A stretch of 64,000 nucleotides of DNA, taken from assembly GCF_024623785.1 (NCBI RefSeq), contig NZ_JANKBZ010000008.1, positions 124,001-188,000 on the forward strand, in the 5' to 3' direction. The translations under genes and the position numbers were made by a program. This DNA is from Archangium lipolyticum. Its GTDB lineage: Bacteria > Myxococcota > Myxococcia > Myxococcales > Myxococcaceae. Each line of letters starts with the position of its first letter. The stretch's first letter is position 1. Positions 50,309 through 59,743 of this stretch are shown one piece after another. A model generated the notes under the pieces. The model was not told the DNA's origin. It saw only the letters and a list, made by a program, of their open reading frames with translations, and did no database searches.

Positions 50309-53300
50309 TCAGGAGGGCTGCAACGAGCGCAGCAGCAGATCCACCTGCGCGTCGGAGAGCTGGGACACGTCCAGCTGGCTCACGTCCACCGTGCGCCGGA
50401 GGTAGGCCACGATTTGGGAGACGGAGGGGTTCTCGAACAGCACCGGCTCGCGCAGCCGCAACCCGGTGGCCTCGTTGATGCGCGCCATCACCCGCGTGGC
50501 CTGCAGCGAGCTGCCCCCGAGCGAGAAGAAGCCCGAGCGCACGCCCACGCCGCCCACGCCGAGCACCTCGCGGAAGGCATCCACCACGACCTCCTCCAGG
50601 GGCCCGAGCGGACCGGAGGAGCCGCCGTCGAGCTCCCGGGCGGCGAGCGCCTCGCGATCCACCGTTCCATCCGGGCGGCGCGGGAAGGAGTCCACCGGGT
50701 GGAACACGGCCCCCTCGAGCCCCTCCAGGGGAGCCGGGCCCGCCTGCCTGGGGACGAAGACATGAGCCTGCTCCAGGGGCTCGCCCGCGCCCAACCCGGC
50801 GGCACGCCAGGGCAGCGCCGAGCCCTCCACGCCTACCAGCACGTGCGAGGCCCCAGACTCCACCGCGAGCACCAGGGCCGCCACGGCCTGGGAAGGCTCC
50901 AGCATCCGGTAACCCGGAGGCGAGGCCCGCAACTCCCTCGCCATGCCCGTGGCGCGGATGGCGCTGAGAGACACCGTCACCGCGCGCCGGCCGCGGGCCG
51001 CGAGCACCCGCGCGAAGCGATCGACGAAGCCGGAAGCGGCGCAGTAGCTCGCGTGCAGGCCCGCCCCGAGCGTCCCCATGAGGGAAGAGGAGAAGACGAG
51101 CAGCGTCCCGGGCCGCTCCTGGAAGGACTCGGCGAGGGATACGGCGCCCAGTGCATGCGCCGCCGCCTCGCGCACGAGCCCCTCCGCCGTCTGACGGCCC
51201 AGGGGCGAGGACTCCAGGAGGCCGGCGAAGTGGAAGGCTCCCGAGAAGGCACGGCCATGACGGGCCTCGGCCTGACGCACCACCTCCCGCAGCTTCACCG
51301 GGTCCGTGACGTCCACCGGCACGTACTCCGCGGCCCCGAGCTCCCGCTCGAGCGCCTCGATGACGGTGTCCCGGCTCCGGCGGCCCACCAACACCAACCG
51401 GGCGCCCAGGCTCCGCCGCAGATAGCGGGCCCAGGCCTGGCCCACGCCGCCGAGCGCTCCCGTCACCAGATAGAGCCCCTCGCGCTCCAGACGCGCGGGG
51501 GCGGCCAACGGCGCGGGCCCCCAGGGAGAGAACGCCTGCTCCAGCCGCCGGCCCTGCCGGTACGCCACCTCGCGCGCGGAGCGTGGCCCGTCGAGCTCCT
51601 CTGCCACGCACCTCGCGGCCTCCTGTGTCCCGGAAGGCACCCAGACGAGCCGCGCGTCCAGACCCGCCGTCTCCGCCACCGCGGACCAGAGCAGGCCGGG
51701 CACCAGCAGCGGCGCGACCCCGGCGGCCGAGGTGGCCTCGACGTCCGGAGCCACCACCCGCAGGCGCACCGGCGCGTGGGCCGCCACCGGGGCCAGGGCC
51801 TGCACCAGCTCCAGCAGCGGCGAGACGGTGGCCACCAGCGCCTCGCGGGCGGAGAGGGACGCCGCCTCCTCACGGCCCACCACGTACACGATGTCCTCGA
51901 CAGGAGCGCCCCCAGCCGGGAGCACCTCGCGGGCCCGCTGGGGCGTCACCGTCACCACCTCTCGCCGGCCGGCGAGCCGCTCGCTCAGCGCGGAGGCGAA
52001 GGCCGCGTCCCCCACCAGCAGCAGGCGGCCCGAGGACGAGACACCCTTGGGCTGGGGGCGCACGACCCAGCGAGGCACGGCCAGACACCTGGGCAGCGTC
52101 GAGGGCCCACCGAGGAGCCGCTCCGCGGCGCGCCGCTCGGAGGCCAGCTCACCGGACTCGAAGCGGCGCCGCAACTCGGTGCGCCCGCGCTTGCCCAGCT
52201 CCGTCCTCGGCACCTGATGCTTCACGAGCGGCACCAGGTAGCTCACCTGGATGCCGAGGGCCTTCGCCACCGCCTCACGAATGGAGCGCAGCAGCTCGCC
52301 GAGCGGCGGTGCCCCCGGCGCGGGCACGAAGAAGACGATGACCTCGTCCGTCTGCATCCCGCCCACGCGCGTGGGGGCCACCGCGGCGTACGACGGCAGC
52401 ACGCCCGGCACCAGCTCCACCACCGCTTCGATCTCATGCGGGTAGACGTTGTTGCCGTTGACGATGAGCAGCTCCTTCTGACGCCCGGCGATGGCCATCT
52501 GCTCGCCGTGGATGACCGCGAGGTCTCCGGTGCGGAACCAGCCCTCCTTCGTGAAGGACTGGGCGTTGAGCGGCGCATCGTCCAGGTACCCGGAGAGCAC
52601 GGCATGCCCGCGCACCTGCAGGTGACCCACCGTGCCCACGGGCACCACCGCGTCCTGGTCGTCGACGATGCGGAACGCCGCACCCGCCAGCGGTGGACCG
52701 AGCAGCACGTGGGGCTCGCCCTCGTGGGTGTGGACCCCGCGCGCGCCCGTGAAGATGGAGGACGTCTCGGCCATGCCCCACATGGGGCAGACGGCGTCCT
52801 GCCGCAGCCCGTCCTGGGCAAGCGGCGCGGCGAAGCGCTGCATCGTCTCGGCGACGATGGGCTCCCCGGCGTTGCCCAGCACGCGCACGCACGAGAGCTC
52901 CCACGCGCGGCGCTCACCGCGGGCGAGCCGGTCCGCCACCAGGCCGAAGGCGAAGTTGGGGGCCCAGCTCACGGTGGCGCGGAACTCGGAGTGCAGCTCC
53001 ATCCAGCGCAGGATGTCGGCGAGGATGTAGTCGCGCGCGACGAGGATCTGCGAGGTGCCCACGCACAGGCTGTTGAGGTGGATGTACTCGAGCCCGGCGA
53101 CGTGATCCAACGGCATCCAGCCCAGGCCCAGGTCGTCCTCGTTGTACCAGCCGGCGTGCCACATCGAGCCGACCATGGACAGGAGGTTGTAGTGCGTGAG
53201 CACGACGCCCTTGGGCCGCCCAGTGCTGCCGGAGGTGAAGGAGAGGATGGCGGGGTCACCCGGCTCCAGCGCTACGGGAGTGCCGGCGGCCGAGCGGTCC

Positions 53301-54232
53301 AGCGACGAGAAGGCCAGGGCGCGCAGGCCCAACGCCTCCAGAGAGGGAGCGGACGCGGCACTGGAGAGGACGAGCGGCCGGCCCAGGCGCTCGGACACGG
53401 AGAGGACGCGAGCCATGCCGGCGTGCGTCCGATCGATCGAGGGAGGCACCGCCATGGGCACCGGCACCACGCCGCCAAGGGTACAGGCCCAGAAGGCACG
53501 GATGTACTCACCGGGCCCCTCCAGCAGGAACATCACCCGGTCACCCTTCTTCACGCCCAGCGCGCTCAGCCCACCGAGGAGCCGGAGGGCCTCGTCACGC
53601 AGCTCGACGTAGCGCAGCGTCTCGCGCACGCCCTCCGTGTCGATGAAGGTGAGGGTGCGGTCGGGATACAGCTCCACCACGCGCCGCAGCGCATCGGGAA
53701 GCACTGCGGGGTTGCCCGGAGGGGCGACGCGCGGCCCTCCATCGACGAGGGAGGGCGTCCCCCGCGCGGCATCCGCCGGACCGGAGGACTCACGCGCCTG
53801 GGCCACTGCGGCCGAGCCCTGTCGGGGGTGGAGGGACTCGGGGAGCAGCTCATCGAGCGGCTCGAAGCGCTCCTCGGGTTGTCTCGCGCCGACCAGCGCC
53901 ACGGCCTCGTGGCCGGACTCGCGCAACCGGGCCTCCAGATGCGCGAGCCGCACCGGCGTGGTGGGAACCAACCGCGCGAGGGCCTCCAGATCGATCTCAC
54001 CCGAGTCACGGGTGGGAAGGGCGTCGATCAGCGCGACGGGGAAAGCCCCGGCGCCGAGTTGCTCCCGGAGGAGCGCATCCAACGCCTCCGAGCGAACCGC
54101 TCGCCGCGGGACGACCCAGACCACCTCCTCACTTCCCTCGCCCACCACACAGGCGTCCTGGACCCGTGGATCCTTCAAGAGGATCTGCTCGACTTCGGTG
54201 GATGACATCACTCGATGAGTCGCGGAGGGCAT
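50309..54232 (-). CDS. Adenylation-ketoreductase-carrier protein (trans-acting NRPS-like enzyme)
   Basis: The protein is about 1307 residues from ATG 54232; ATG 54208 is an alternative. Residues 1-80 resemble the end of an adenylating enzyme (LPTRDSGEIDLEALARL). An AMP-ligase domain follows with SFTSGSTGRPKG and PLDHVAGLEY. A ketoreductase has TGALGGVG (about residue 927), FSSSLMG and SYCAASGF with the catalytic Tyr. A carrier domain has GGSSLQATRV (Ser near 1241), and residues after it end the protein. A-KR-T order recalls cereulide-type modules that activate 2-oxo acids and reduce them to 2-hydroxy acids, but the PLDHVAG motif is nearer to acyl-AMP ligases, so a 3-oxo or other acid is possible. 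It probably supplies the starter for NRPS module 1. Confidence 0.85.
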   Translation of the reverse strand: MPSATHRVMSSTEVEQILLKDPRVQDACVVGEGSEEVVWVVPRRAVRSEALDALLREQLGAGAFPVALIDALPTRDSGEIDLEALARLVPTTPVRLAHLEARLRESGHEAVALVGARQPEERFEPLDELLPESLHPRQGSAAVAQARESSGPADAARGTPSLVDGGPRVAPPGNPAVLPDALRRVVELYPDRTLTFIDTEGVRETLRYVELRDEALRLLGGLSALGVKKGDRVMFLLEGPGEYIRAFWACTLGGVVPVPMAVPPSIDRTHAGMARVLSVSERLGRPLVLSSAASAPSLEALGLRALAFSSLDRSAAGTPVALEPGDPAILSFTSGSTGRPKGVVLTHYNLLSMVGSMWHAGWYNEDDLGLGWMPLDHVAGLEYIHLNSLCVGTSQILVARDYILADILRWMELHSEFRATVSWAPNFAFGLVADRLARGERRAWELSCVRVLGNAGEPIVAETMQRFAAPLAQDGLRQDAVCPMWGMAETSSIFTGARGVHTHEGEPHVLLGPPLAGAAFRIVDDQDAVVPVGTVGHLQVRGHAVLSGYLDDAPLNAQSFTKEGWFRTGDLAVIHGEQMAIAGRQKELLIVNGNNVYPHEIEAVVELVPGVLPSYAAVAPTRVGGMQTDEVIVFFVPAPGAPPLGELLRSIREAVAKALGIQVSYLVPLVKHQVPRTELGKRGRTELRRRFESGELASERRAAERLLGGPSTLPRCLAVPRWVVRPQPKGVSSSGRLLLVGDAAFASALSERLAGRREVVTVTPQRAREVLPAGGAPVEDIVYVVGREEAASLSAREALVATVSPLLELVQALAPVAAHAPVRLRVVAPDVEATSAAGVAPLLVPGLLWSAVAETAGLDARLVWVPSGTQEAARCVAEELDGPRSAREVAYRQGRRLEQAFSPWGPAPLAAPARLEREGLYLVTGALGGVGQAWARYLRRSLGARLVLVGRRSRDTVIEALERELGAAEYVPVDVTDPVKLREVVRQAEARHGRAFSGAFHFAGLLESSPLGRQTAEGLVREAAAHALGAVSLAESFQERPGTLLVFSSSLMGTLGAGLHASYCAASGFVDRFARVLAARGRRAVTVSLSAIRATGMARELRASPPGYRMLEPSQAVAALVLAVESGASHVLVGVEGSALPWRAAGLGAGEPLEQAHVFVPRQAGPAPLEGLEGAVFHPVDSFPRRPDGTVDREALAARELDGGSSGPLGPLEEVVVDAFREVLGVGGVGVRSGFFSLGGSSLQATRVMARINEATGLRLREPVLFENPSVSQIVAYLRRTVDVSQLDVSQLSDAQVDLLLRSLQPS

Positions 54233-54343
54233 GACGGCAGGGTATCGCATGACCCGGAATGCTGGAATCCCCGCACTGGCCGGGTTGCACCGCTTCGAGC
54301 CCTCGGGTGAAGCTGTGCACCCCCGCATCGAATCGAGACACCC

Positions 54344-55855
54344 ATGACGACTCCGCGGAGCGCCACGCCCCCCTCTCTCGCGCAGTCCCTGCACTTCTGG
54401 GCTCGCAACGCCTCGAATGAATCGGCGCTGCTGCGCACCTCACTGCACGTGGGCCTCTTCGACGCACTGCCGGTGGAGGACGAGGGCGAGCCGGTGACGG
54501 TGCAAGGGCTCGCGGAGAAGGTGGGGGCTCCGGTCCGCGGCGTGCGCTCCCTCGTCGAGCTGCTGGTGTGCCTGGGTCTGGTTCACATGGACGACGCACG
54601 CGGCCTCGCGCTGGCGCGCCCGGTGGCCACCTTCCTGCGGGACATGGCGTTCCGCGAGCGGCTCCAGGAGGCGGCGCGCTGGTGGGGCCCCATCGGCCAG
54701 TTGGAGCAGGCGGTGAAGACCGGGGAGGCCATCAACCACGAGGGCCAGCGCTGGGACGTGCTCGGCCACTACGGGCGGCTCTTCCTGGAGACGACGCCCG
54801 CGCCCTCACCAGAGGCCGAGGACTTCTTCGACCGCTTCGCGCGCAGCGCCGCGCGCACCTGGCTGCTGGTGGCCGTGGGCCGGCTGGGCCTGCTGGAGCA
54901 GCTCTCCACGGGACCGAAGGACGAGGCGGTGCTCCGGGCGGCCAGCGGCGCGAGCGAGCGGGGCCTGCGGCGGGTGCTGGAGGTGCTGGCCCACCTGGGC
55001 ATCACCCGGAGCGAGGGCCCGACGAGCACCTTCACGGACGAGGCCCGGCAGGTGCTGGACGGCAAGGCACTGCCGTACCTGCTGCGCTCCTTCTCCGTGT
55101 CCGCGCAGTACTGGGAGGCGCTGGACCGGCTCGAGGAGACGGTGCGGCACGAGCGCTACATCCTGGACCTGAAGGACCCCGAGGTAAGCCGGCGCTTCTA
55201 CGCGGACAACTCGAATCAGATCACCGCGGTGTTCGCCTCGCACTTCCAGCTGAGCCGGCGCGCGGCGGCGACGCTGGCGCAGGTGCGTCCACTGGCGGGC
55301 GCGTCGGTGCTGGACATCGGCACGGGCTCGGGCGTCTGGGGCGTGGCCTTCGCGCGCACGGAGCCCACGGCGCACGTCACCTACTTCGATCAGGAGGTGG
55401 TGCTGGCCCAGGCGAAGCGCAACGTGGAGCAGCTCGAGGCGCTGAGCCAGGCGCGCTTCTGGCCGGGCAACCTCTTCACCCAGGACTTCGGCGAGGCCGC
55501 GTACGACTTCATCATCCTGCCGCAGGTGCTCAACGTGCTGCGGCCCGAGTCCCTGCCGGACATGTTCCGCCGGGTGGCGCGAGCGCTGAAGCCGGACGGC
55601 ATCCTGGTCATCGCCGAGTACGTGCTGAACGAGCGGCGTGACGGCCCGTTGGATCACCTCTACTTCGGGCTGCGGCGCTTCCTCACCAACGAGGGGGACC
55701 TGCTCTCCCATTCGGAGTACGGCCAGCTGCTGGCGGACGTGGGCCTCACCTCCTCGGTCTGCCTGCCGCTGCCGACGCAGGAGCTGCTCCTCGCCACGCG
55801 CCCCGGGGTGAAGCTGCCCACGCAGCTGGCGCCACCCGCGCGCACGACCGCCTGA
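54344..55855 (+). CDS. SAM-dependent O-methyltransferase-like protein with duplicated N-terminal domain
   Basis: The 503-residue protein ends in a class I SAM methyltransferase domain with VLDIGTGSGVWG (about 323), an acidic residue at YFDQE, and RALKPDGILVIAEYVLNE. The first 300 residues contain two winged-helix dimerisation-like segments (around 25-110 and 165-260), so it is longer than usual small-molecule O-methyltransferases of about 340 residues. It diverges from the A-KR-T gene across 111 bases. Methylation of a hydroxyl on the peptide or acyl product is likely. The partial gene at the window end encodes a related C-terminus. Confidence 0.85.
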   Translation: MTTPRSATPPSLAQSLHFWARNASNESALLRTSLHVGLFDALPVEDEGEPVTVQGLAEKVGAPVRGVRSLVELLVCLGLVHMDDARGLALARPVATFLRDMAFRERLQEAARWWGPIGQLEQAVKTGEAINHEGQRWDVLGHYGRLFLETTPAPSPEAEDFFDRFARSAARTWLLVAVGRLGLLEQLSTGPKDEAVLRAASGASERGLRRVLEVLAHLGITRSEGPTSTFTDEARQVLDGKALPYLLRSFSVSAQYWEALDRLEETVRHERYILDLKDPEVSRRFYADNSNQITAVFASHFQLSRRAAATLAQVRPLAGASVLDIGTGSGVWGVAFARTEPTAHVTYFDQEVVLAQAKRNVEQLEALSQARFWPGNLFTQDFGEAAYDFIILPQVLNVLRPESLPDMFRRVARALKPDGILVIAEYVLNERRDGPLDHLYFGLRRFLTNEGDLLSHSEYGQLLADVGLTSSVCLPLPTQELLLATRPGVKLPTQLAPPARTTA

Positions 55856-55961
55856 CACACCCCGTCACACGCATCCCCTCCCCGCTTGCTTGCCCGCTCC
55901 TGGATTCTCGGTTTAAGCTAATCTTACACTTTTTCTTCCGTGCCCCCCTCGGAAGGTTCCC

Positions 55962-56936
55962 ATGGCCCCAGCGCCGCTGGAGGACAGCCCCCGCCGCACG
56001 AGCGATGGCCTGACGCCCGCCGTGCGGGAGCGATCGGGCTCGGTGGCGGCGCGGCTGAGGGCGAGGTACGCGCGGGAGGTGGCCCGGATGAGCGGCCACG
56101 CGCACTCGGTGGCCGGAGGGCTCGGGCACATGGCCTTCCACATCGGGTTCGGGGTGGGGGCGGCCTTCGCGGCCCACGCGCTGTTGGAGACCCGGCCGGT
56201 GGTGGGCTGGGTGCTCTATCCGCTGGTGGCCTTCTTCATCGCCACGCGGTTCCGGGCGCTCGGCAACATGCTGCACGAGGCGTGTCACGGCATGTTCGTG
56301 CGTGGCAAGCGCGCCAACCGCTTCTTCGGGCACGTGCTGGCCATCATCGACCTCACCGCGCTCGAGCCCTACACGCGCGAGCACTTCACCCACCATCAGT
56401 ACCTGGGGGATCCGGTGAAGGACCTGGACTTCATCCCTCGCCGGAAGTTCGGCTTCGCCGAGCCCACCGAGCACTTCGCGCGCCGCCACCTGCTGCGTCC
56501 GCTGCTGCTCGTCCACCTGCCGTCTTTCGTGCGCCCGGTGCTCTGGAGCCGCACGGACCCCTGGCCGGTCACGCTGAGCCGGTGGGCCTTCATGGCGGGG
56601 CTGGTGGCGCTGGGGCAGTGGGGCGTGGGCTGGAAGGCGTTCCTGCTCTTCTACGGGCTGCCCTACTTCGTGGCCTACCAGGTCATCCGTTACTGGTCGG
56701 ACGCGGTGGACCACGCGGGCATCATCGGCGAGGCGGACGAGTTCGAGCGATCCCGCAACCACATCTTCGCGTGGGGGCTGCTCAACCGGGTGCTCTTCCC
56801 CCGGAACGACCAGTACCACCTCACGCACCACCTCTTCCCGGCGGTGCCCACCACCGCCCAGGGCCGCGTACACGCGCTCCTCATGAAGGATCCGGAGTAC
56901 GCGGACCGCCCGCACTCCTTCTCCTCGCTGCTGTGA
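55962..56936 (+). CDS. Membrane fatty-acid desaturase-type di-iron enzyme
   Basis: The 324-residue membrane protein has the three histidine boxes of the desaturase/hydroxylase superfamily: HEACH (105-109), HFTHH (141-145) and HLTHH (about 286-290), with hydrophobic helices between them. It would desaturate or hydroxylate an acyl chain using a non-haem di-iron centre. A short AT-rich stretch just upstream (55915-55935) may hold its promoter. It follows the methyltransferase by 106 bases on the same strand. It could modify a lipid tail of the NRPS product or act in membrane lipid metabolism. Confidence 0.87.
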   Translation: MAPAPLEDSPRRTSDGLTPAVRERSGSVAARLRARYAREVARMSGHAHSVAGGLGHMAFHIGFGVGAAFAAHALLETRPVVGWVLYPLVAFFIATRFRALGNMLHEACHGMFVRGKRANRFFGHVLAIIDLTALEPYTREHFTHHQYLGDPVKDLDFIPRRKFGFAEPTEHFARRHLLRPLLLVHLPSFVRPVLWSRTDPWPVTLSRWAFMAGLVALGQWGVGWKAFLLFYGLPYFVAYQVIRYWSDAVDHAGIIGEADEFERSRNHIFAWGLLNRVLFPRNDQYHLTHHLFPAVPTTAQGRVHALLMKDPEYADRPHSFSSLL

Positions 56937-56980
56937 GGAGTCCCATCATCCGGAGGCACCGTCCACGACACGGGACGATT

Positions 56981-57057
56981 CACGTTCCGCTCCTCACCGG
57001 TGAGGAGCGGAACGTGGCGGATGCATTCCGCTCCTCACCGGTGAGGAGCGGAACGTG
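56981..57057. repeat. Two tandem palindromic repeats (41-bp period) between convergent genes
   Basis: The first unit is a perfect 36-bp palindrome at 56981-57016, centred at 56998/56999 with half-site GGTGAGGAGCGGAACGTG. The second, centred at 57039/57040, keeps a perfect 28-bp palindrome (57026-57053). The units are 41 bases apart. They lie between the 3' ends of the desaturase and GH43-type genes. There is no loop and no T-run, so a simple intrinsic terminator is not the only reading; a dimeric DNA-binding protein site or dispersed repeat is possible. Confidence 0.9.
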
Positions 57058-57080
57058 GCGGACGCCCTCCGAAGTGCCGC

Positions 57081-58850
57081 TCAGGGAATCACGATGGGCA
57101 CGTGCATGCTCCTGCCATCGTAGGGAGTGGAGCCGCAGCGCGCGTGGGCCCAGTCTCCATTCATCGCCGTGCAGATACGGAAGGCGGAGATGTTGGAGAT
57201 GGCCACGTTGATGCCTGGGGTGTCGCAGCGGCCGGAGTAGGTCCAGGCGAGGCTCCGGTTGACGGAGTTGACGCCGATACAGGGGCCGATCCACGCGCCC
57301 GTGTCGCGCCGCTGGATGTCGATGGAGTACTGGGCGCCCGTCTCCTCCTCGCTCCAGCTCAGGTCCACGAACGGCGTGGTGCCACCGGGAATCTCCAGGA
57401 AGACATCATCCGAGACGCCGTCGTAGGCCTTCTCGACGAAGGGGCCCCAGGTGCTGCTGTTGGAATAGAAGATCCGGAAGGCGGCGATATCGCCCTTGTT
57501 CACCATGCGGCTGCCCGCGCTGGGGCAGACGCCGTTGAAGACGGTCTTGTTCGCCGAGCCGATGATGCCGGCGTAGATGCACGGGCCGATCACGCTCCCA
57601 TCGCGCAGGACGAGGTCGAGCGAGTAGTTGTACCCGGCCAGCTTCGTCCAGCGGACGTTGACCTGGTTGAGCGAGTGCATGGAGCCATCGGGCTTGAAGG
57701 CGATGCGCTGCTTGTAGGTGCTGCGAGAGGTGAAGGTACCGGGGGGAGAGAAGGCGCCCTGGTGGAAGATGTTGAAGAACTCGCCGCGGCGCTCCACCAC
57801 CACGTTGTGACCATGGGTCTGGATCAGCGCTCCGGCGTCATTGCGCATCGGCTGGGAGAGCCTCCGCACCGCGCGCGCCCGGGTGAGCGCGGGCAGGGAG
57901 TCCGCCATGATGTAGTTCATGGCGTACTGGCTGTTGTACCAACCGGTGCTGAAGAGCAGGTAGTAGATGCCATTGCGCTCGAGGATTTCGGGGGCCTCGT
58001 TGATGCCCTCCTCGTGCGCGGGGAGCGAGTAGAGCGCCGGGCCCGTGTGGTTGTAGACGGTGCCGGGGGCCGCGAGGTTGAACGAGGAGATGTTGTTGCC
58101 CCGGTCGAACCAGACATAGAAGAGCCAGCGGCCCGACGTGTCATTGAACGTGGCCGAGTCGATGCGGATGTTCCGGTTGCAGCCCTGCGGCGTGCAGGCG
58201 GAGCCGATGGTGGTGCGCGGCAGGGTGGTGTTCGGGTTGATGGGCTGGGGCGAACCGAAGTTGAGGTTCAGGTCGGGCGCCGAGGCCACGAAGGTCGTCA
58301 CGTCCTGGCCGGAAGCCGGGCAGGCCATGCCGTTGGGCACCCGCTGGGCCGAGAAGTAGAGGGTGTAGACGCCGTTGTACTTGCCGAGGTCCGGCGCCCA
58401 GATCATGCAGTAGTCATAGGTCGGGTCGGCGGCGGACGGGTTGTAGCTCCGCTTGAGCCGGAAGCCCGACAGGTCGTTGGTCTCGTAGATGGGCAGGGTC
58501 GCGCCATTGCCGGTGCCGGTGAGGAAGAACAGGTCATCGTGCTCCTTGTAGACATCGGGGTCGGCCATTCCCGGGACGAGTAGCGAGCGCGCGTAGAAGT
58601 TGGAGCCGCGTGTGGCGCACGAGGACCCCACGAAGCCCTCGTCGCAGACACAGACAGCGCTGCCCGCGTTGTCCTTGCAGACGCCGTGTCCGCTACAGCT
58701 CACTCCGTCACAGACCCCGGCCAGCACCGACGAGGAGGAGGCCGTGCCGTCCGGAGTGGACTCGAGGCCGGCCTCCTCCGCGCCAGCACATCCGGCGGCC
58801 GCGGCGAGGGTGAGAAATGAAAGGGATATCCACTGGAACTTCGAGCGCAT
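57081..58850 (-). CDS. GH43-like five-bladed beta-propeller lipoprotein with EGF-like domain
   Basis: The 589-residue protein starts at ATG 58850 with AGGAG eight bases upstream. It has a lipoprotein signal (AAAGC, Cys21), a small Cys-rich EGF-like domain (47-78, CSGHGVCKD and CVCDEGFVGSSC), then a GH43-type propeller with MADPDVY (Asp97 as base), APDLGKYNGVYTLYF and EAPEILERNGIYYLLF (Glu as likely acid). The last 200 residues hold two similar beta-rich repeats with IGPCIYAGIIGSANKTVFNG and IGPCIGVNSVNRSLAW, perhaps carbohydrate-binding. It should act on arabinan- or xylan-like glycans at the cell surface; specificity is unknown. Confidence 0.85.
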   Translation of the reverse strand: MRSKFQWISLSFLTLAAAAGCAGAEEAGLESTPDGTASSSSVLAGVCDGVSCSGHGVCKDNAGSAVCVCDEGFVGSSCATRGSNFYARSLLVPGMADPDVYKEHDDLFFLTGTGNGATLPIYETNDLSGFRLKRSYNPSAADPTYDYCMIWAPDLGKYNGVYTLYFSAQRVPNGMACPASGQDVTTFVASAPDLNLNFGSPQPINPNTTLPRTTIGSACTPQGCNRNIRIDSATFNDTSGRWLFYVWFDRGNNISSFNLAAPGTVYNHTGPALYSLPAHEEGINEAPEILERNGIYYLLFSTGWYNSQYAMNYIMADSLPALTRARAVRRLSQPMRNDAGALIQTHGHNVVVERRGEFFNIFHQGAFSPPGTFTSRSTYKQRIAFKPDGSMHSLNQVNVRWTKLAGYNYSLDLVLRDGSVIGPCIYAGIIGSANKTVFNGVCPSAGSRMVNKGDIAAFRIFYSNSSTWGPFVEKAYDGVSDDVFLEIPGGTTPFVDLSWSEEETGAQYSIDIQRRDTGAWIGPCIGVNSVNRSLAWTYSGRCDTPGINVAISNISAFRICTAMNGDWAHARCGSTPYDGRSMHVPIVIP

Positions 58851-58865
58851 GGTGACTCCTCGAGA

Positions 58866-58892
58866 GCCGTGGCACAGGCATCCCGCCACGGC
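58866..58892 (-). other. Stem-loop in the leader of the GH43-like gene
   Basis: GCCGTGGC (58866-58873) and GCCACGGC (58885-58892) form a perfect 8-bp stem with an 11-base loop, 15 bases upstream of the ATG at 58850. It could affect translation start; no known riboswitch pattern is seen. Confidence 0.4.
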
Positions 58893-59095
58893 ATTTGGCT
58901 CATGGAATCATCATCTTTCAGGTATTTACAGTATTTCTCGCGTTGATATCCCCGAACGAGAGCCCTGAAATCAGACGACGGTGAAGCGAATGGTCAGAGG
59001 GACGCCCCCCACACACATTTCCCCTGTCTCCAGGAACAATGGCGTGGTGCTCCCACCCACTCCACTTTGGGCGCGAACCAAGGGAAGGGGAAACC

Positions 59096-59722
59096 GTGCT
59101 CAACAAGAACTCGCCTCGCCACATCTCGGGGCTGCTCCTGCTCTCGCTCGTGGTGCTGGGTATCAGCGCCTGCGGGGAGGACAACAACAACAACGACAAC
59201 AACAACACCACCAACAACAACGAGACCCAATGTCCGGTGGCCGCGGATATCGGGTTCCCGACCCTGAGCGACGAGGAGATCGTCCAGGTGGTCATGACGG
59301 TGAACATGGGGGAGATCCAACAGGGCCAGCTCGCGCAACAGCAGGCGACGAACACGGAGGTCCGTCAGTTCGCTGACCAGATGGTCCAGGAGCACACGAC
59401 GGCCAACCAGGAGCTCCAGGCGCGTCTACAGACCCTGGGCATCACGCCCCGCGAGAGCCCGCTGAGCCAGCAGCTCGCGGCGGAGTCGAACCAGATCCTC
59501 ACGATCCTCCGCTCGGATGTCGGGAGTGCGGCGTTCGACCTGGCCTACATGGACGTGCAGGTCTCCCTGCACGCGAAGACCCTGTTCCTGATGGACAAGG
59601 TGCTCCAACCGCAGATCCAGCGGGCCGAGCTGCGTGAGTTCGCCCGGATGGGACGGGGGATGGTGCAAGAGCACCTCAACACCGCCGTCCCCATCCAGCA
59701 GGATCTCTCCCCGAGCCCGTGA
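59096..59722 (+). CDS. DUF4142 family lipoprotein
   Basis: The 208-residue protein starts at GTG 59096, preceded by AAGGGGAAACC. It has a lipoprotein signal (lipobox ISAC) and an Asn/Asp/Thr-rich spacer, then a helical DUF4142 domain with NMGEIQQGQLAQQQATN and ADQMVQEHTTANQEL. DUF4142 domains are ferritin-like four-helix bundles found in secreted proteins linked to stress or envelope functions; the exact role is unknown. The gene converges on the second propeller gene 21 bases downstream. Confidence 0.88.
   Translation: MLNKNSPRHISGLLLLSLVVLGISACGEDNNNNDNNNTTNNNETQCPVAADIGFPTLSDEEIVQVVMTVNMGEIQQGQLAQQQATNTEVRQFADQMVQEHTTANQELQARLQTLGITPRESPLSQQLAAESNQILTILRSDVGSAAFDLAYMDVQVSLHAKTLFLMDKVLQPQIQRAELREFARMGRGMVQEHLNTAVPIQQDLSPSP
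59180..59223 (+). repeat. Trinucleotide repeat encoding a poly-Asn/Asp spacer
   Basis: A run of AAC codons broken by GAC and ACC encodes the spacer NNNNDNNNTTNNN between the lipidated Cys and the DUF4142 domain. It is slippage-prone and likely serves as a flexible tether. Confidence 0.8.
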
Positions 59723-59743
59723 CGGAAGCACGGGCCCCGGGTG

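Noticed and set aside
48746..54205. Open plus-strand frame of 1819 codons
   Set aside because: It is antisense to the permease and A-KR-T genes, which carry clear motifs, and its own translation is repetitive and family-free.
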